A stretch of DNA of 39,239 nt, from positions 1 to 39,239 of IMG/VR virus record IMGVR_UViG_3300046167_000804. One strand, written 5' to 3'. A program made the translations under genes and the position numbers. Below the pieces are notes generated by a model. The model was not told the origin of the DNA. It saw only the letters and a program-made list of their open reading frames with translations, and ran no database searches. The stretch is from a virus. Shown here piece after piece: positions 37,220 through 39,239 of this stretch. Positions within the stretch are counted from its first letter, which is position 1. Every line of letters begins with the position of its first letter.

Positions 37220-38758
37220 CTAGCCAATCCAATGACTCAAATCCTCTCCTAAAGCCTCTTCTTTATTGATAAGAGGGAATGCGGCCATCAATAACGCAAT
37301 AACAGCGTCTATTTTTGGCCCATTCTCTTTCCGCTTGTCCAGCTTTCTGTTGTTCGCCGGATCGGATTGCACCACAGCAGCCGCAAATCCCATATTTAAC
37401 ACTGGATGATTATCGCAGCGTAACCGATTCTGGAGCAACGCTGTTTCCAGCGCCTCTAGCCTTGGGCTGATCGACTGATAGCCCTGCCCTACTTCACTTT
37501 TCTCAGCCAGAGAGGCAAATCCAGTCCTTTCGCAGCTTGCAAAGAAGTCCTTGGCTCTCCACCTGTCAAAATGTATCGAGCTAATGACAATACCCTGCTC
37601 TTCGCAGAGCATCTGAAGGTAGGTACTTATCATATCGTAATCTAGAGTCTTGCCAGGCGGAGCGTATATAATATCTTGATCAGCCCAAACATCGTAAGGC
37701 ACTCGATCCCTCAATGATCGCTCACGAATACCTCCAAGTGGCGAAAAGGCCAACGTCTTAACGTGGATTATCCCGTTTTCATCCTCAGCGCATAAAACAC
37801 AAGCCGTTAAATCGTTGACTTTAGATAGATCGAGGCCCGCATGAACCGGATTCTCCCTGAACACTTGCCAGTCTGATTCACCGTTATTTTCCTTCACAAT
37901 ACTAGGCGCAAAGGCCAGCTTTTCGGCTGAAACACGCTGATTCAGCAGCAGATTACGGGCTGAACCCTCCAAACTGGGCAATCTTGACGCCTGTTTTAGC
38001 TGTTCTTCCAAGTCTTTCTCATTTCGGAACAGTCCCAGAGCAGGATTTGACTTTGCCCACTGCTCTTTATCCATAAGCTCAGCATCAGCGTCAGCCTGAT
38101 ATAAGTGGCAGATTGTCTTTGGATCACCACTACGAATGGCGTCATCTATCATTAACGAGAAGAAATCAGCGTCATTAGGACTCTGAGTGCTGATAAATAT
38201 CTGCAAAGGATTCTCGTGAGCGCCTTGGCTTGTCATCAAAGCCTCAAGGAATGGAGTGGTAGTTCCTTTCACTTGTCCTGGCTCATCAATGATGATCAAA
38301 GTTGGGCTGAGTCCGTGGGCAGTCGTACCATCAGCACTCAATGCCCGATAACTCACATTATCTTTAAGGCCAACAATGGTTTTTTGCGAAGGAACGATTT
38401 TCGTTACTTGCTGAAGCGCCGGACTCATGTTGATTATCTTGCTCGCAAGCTCAAATACTAGCGAGGCTTGATCCCTCGATTGAGCGCCGCTAACGATCTG
38501 ACTGTTCTTTTGTCGCATAGGCCCGCAAATGTGAGCCAGCAACAAGCAAGCAATAAGCGCCGACTTACCATTCTTTCGAGCAATCGACATGATCGAGCGT
38601 CGAGTTATATCAGGGTTGTTGTATGTATCTTCAATGAACTCAATCTGAAATGGCGCAAGCTTGATCGGCTCACCAACGCTAGAACCCTCTGGCGTTAAGC
38701 AATAAGAAGTAATAAATCGAATGATCTTTGCCGCGTCAGTCTCAGCAACTCCATTCAT
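37220..38758 (-). CDS. terL: Terminase large subunit
   Basis: A 512-aa HK97-type large terminase, the ATPase and nuclease that packages DNA. The Walker A-type loop is ARKNGKS (60-66), Walker B LIIIDEP (154-160), the coupling motif STQSP (190-194), and the nuclease part opens with HAGLDLSKVNDLTA (D310) and ends around KIDAVIALLMA. The start overlaps the small-subunit stop by four bases. It is followed by a rightward island instead of the portal gene. Confidence 0.93.
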   Translation of the reverse strand: MNGVAETDAAKIIRFITSYCLTPEGSSVGEPIKLAPFQIEFIEDTYNNPDITRRSIMSIARKNGKSALIACLLLAHICGPMRQKNSQIVSGAQSRDQASLVFELASKIINMSPALQQVTKIVPSQKTIVGLKDNVSYRALSADGTTAHGLSPTLIIIDEPGQVKGTTTPFLEALMTSQGAHENPLQIFISTQSPNDADFFSLMIDDAIRSGDPKTICHLYQADADAELMDKEQWAKSNPALGLFRNEKDLEEQLKQASRLPSLEGSARNLLLNQRVSAEKLAFAPSIVKENNGESDWQVFRENPVHAGLDLSKVNDLTACVLCAEDENGIIHVKTLAFSPLGGIRERSLRDRVPYDVWADQDIIYAPPGKTLDYDMISTYLQMLCEEQGIVISSIHFDRWRAKDFFASCERTGFASLAEKSEVGQGYQSISPRLEALETALLQNRLRCDNHPVLNMGFAAAVVQSDPANNRKLDKRKENGPKIDAVIALLMAAFPLINKEEALGEDLSHWIG

Positions 38759-39195
38759 ATTAAATCTGCCCCCTGGTCAGGTATGTCCTTAACCGCAACG
38801 CTGCCGTTGCCTCGCGCCTGTTGCTTAACGTCATGAATACCAATCAATCGAATTCGAGACATATAGCTTTTCTTCAAGTCCTGAATCATCTTCCACTTTG
38901 GATTGGTTGAAACAGCTCCGTTCGGAAAAGTAATCACCTTGCCCTCTTCCTGCAAATCAGCCTCAAGCTCAGCAATCTCAAGCTGCTCTCTACAGATTTC
39001 AGCGCACTCGACTAGCTCCCAGTCCTTCCAGTTATCAGGCGTTCTGCAAGAAGTGATGTTATTCCAAAGTGGTGCAAAACCATCAAGATCGAACATAACT
39101 TGTATCGTGGCTGGTATACTGACTTCTTTATTCTCAAAGGCTAGCACGGCACCTAAAGTGCTATTTTTAGTATGTCTCTGATTAGCTCTACTCAT
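38755..39195 (-). CDS. terS: Terminase small subunit
   Basis: A 146-aa protein in the small terminase position, of the Terminase_4-like (HK97 gp1-type) group: ATIQVMFDLDGFAPLWNNI, a central acidic helical part (CAEICREQLEIAELEADLQEE), VITFPNGAVSTNPKW and KKSYMSRIRLIGI. It recognises the packaging site and starts cutting. It has GGAGG five bases before the ATG. It overlaps terL by four bases. Its upstream side wraps round to position 1 in a circular map. Confidence 0.85.
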   Translation of the reverse strand: MSRANQRHTKNSTLGAVLAFENKEVSIPATIQVMFDLDGFAPLWNNITSCRTPDNWKDWELVECAEICREQLEIAELEADLQEEGKVITFPNGAVSTNPKWKMIQDLKKSYMSRIRLIGIHDVKQQARGNGSVAVKDIPDQGADLI

Positions 39196-39239
39196 GTTGC
39201 CTCCATAACACCTTTGGTATTCCTAAAGCGCAATAAATC
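39196..39239. other. Short leader upstream of the terminase genes
   Basis: The last 44 bases contain only the ribosome-binding site of terS on the minus strand. The late promoter and any packaging site would have to lie in positions 1-596, if the ends are joined. Confidence 0.5.

Noticed and set aside
1-39239. Integrase, excisionase or CI-type repressor
   Set aside because: None of the longer or shorter products shows a recombinase or CI-like motif; only the Cro/YdaS-like protein fits a repressor.
1-39239. tRNA genes
   Set aside because: No cloverleaf with a matching TTCRANY loop was noticed in the non-coding gaps; a dedicated scan would be decisive.

Overview
The window is most likely a complete, or nearly complete, genome of a siphovirus. 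It has a lambda/HK97-type long non-contractile tail, and 39,239 bases is a normal genome size for that group. The evidence is an HK97-type terminase, portal, prohead protease and capsid set, a lambda-type tail module (tube, G/GT chaperone pair with a frameshift site, tape measure, NlpC/P60 protein, J-like tip) and a DnaB/primase replication module. The NinB-like protein, lambda-style gene organisation and a lipoprotein signal with lipobox point to a Gram-negative, probably gammaproteobacterial, host; the exact host cannot be read from the sequence. I found no integrase, CI-type repressor, tRNA or rRNA gene or CRISPR array, so a virulent lifestyle is the simplest reading.

Layout. 1-596 is non-coding, with short repeats and inverted repeats, and in a circularised map it lies just upstream of the terminase genes. 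597-2905 is a rightward cassette of eight small genes of unknown function, several separated by a repeated hairpin-plus-leader module. 2906-3181 is a convergent intergenic zone with a terminator, a duplicated 38-bp element and six iterons spaced exactly 21 bp. 3180-9460 is the leftward early operon: Cro/YdaS-like regulator, PD-(D/E)XK nucleases, primase-like protein, replication protein, DnaB-like helicase, NinB-like protein, two HNH proteins and a cytosine-5 methyltransferase. 9461-9739 is a divergent control region with a 19-bp palindrome. 9740-11374 is a short rightward operon with a possible single-strand annealing protein.

11404-36060 is the leftward late region. Transcribed right to left it holds prohead protease, major capsid protein, portal, two fibre-like genes (one with collagen-like repeats) in an unusual place inside the head/neck cluster, head-tail connectors, tail tube, G/GT, an unexplained 325-aa protein, tape measure, tail-tip proteins, J-like hub, more fibres, a lipoprotein and a small helical protein. 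36357-37217 is a rightward three-gene island between head genes and terminase. 37220-39195 encodes the large and small terminase subunits.

Points of interest. Three genes that families lead one to expect as continuous are out of frame: the capsid gene at a TGA, the replication gene at a nine-base homopolymer, and J at a TTGA overlap. These may be sequencing errors or real recoding. No endolysin, holin or spanin pair could be recognised. The early cassette resembles the start-associated repeat systems of some mycobacteriophages. The 21-bp iteron array and a repeat cluster inside the replication gene are competing candidates for the replication origin.
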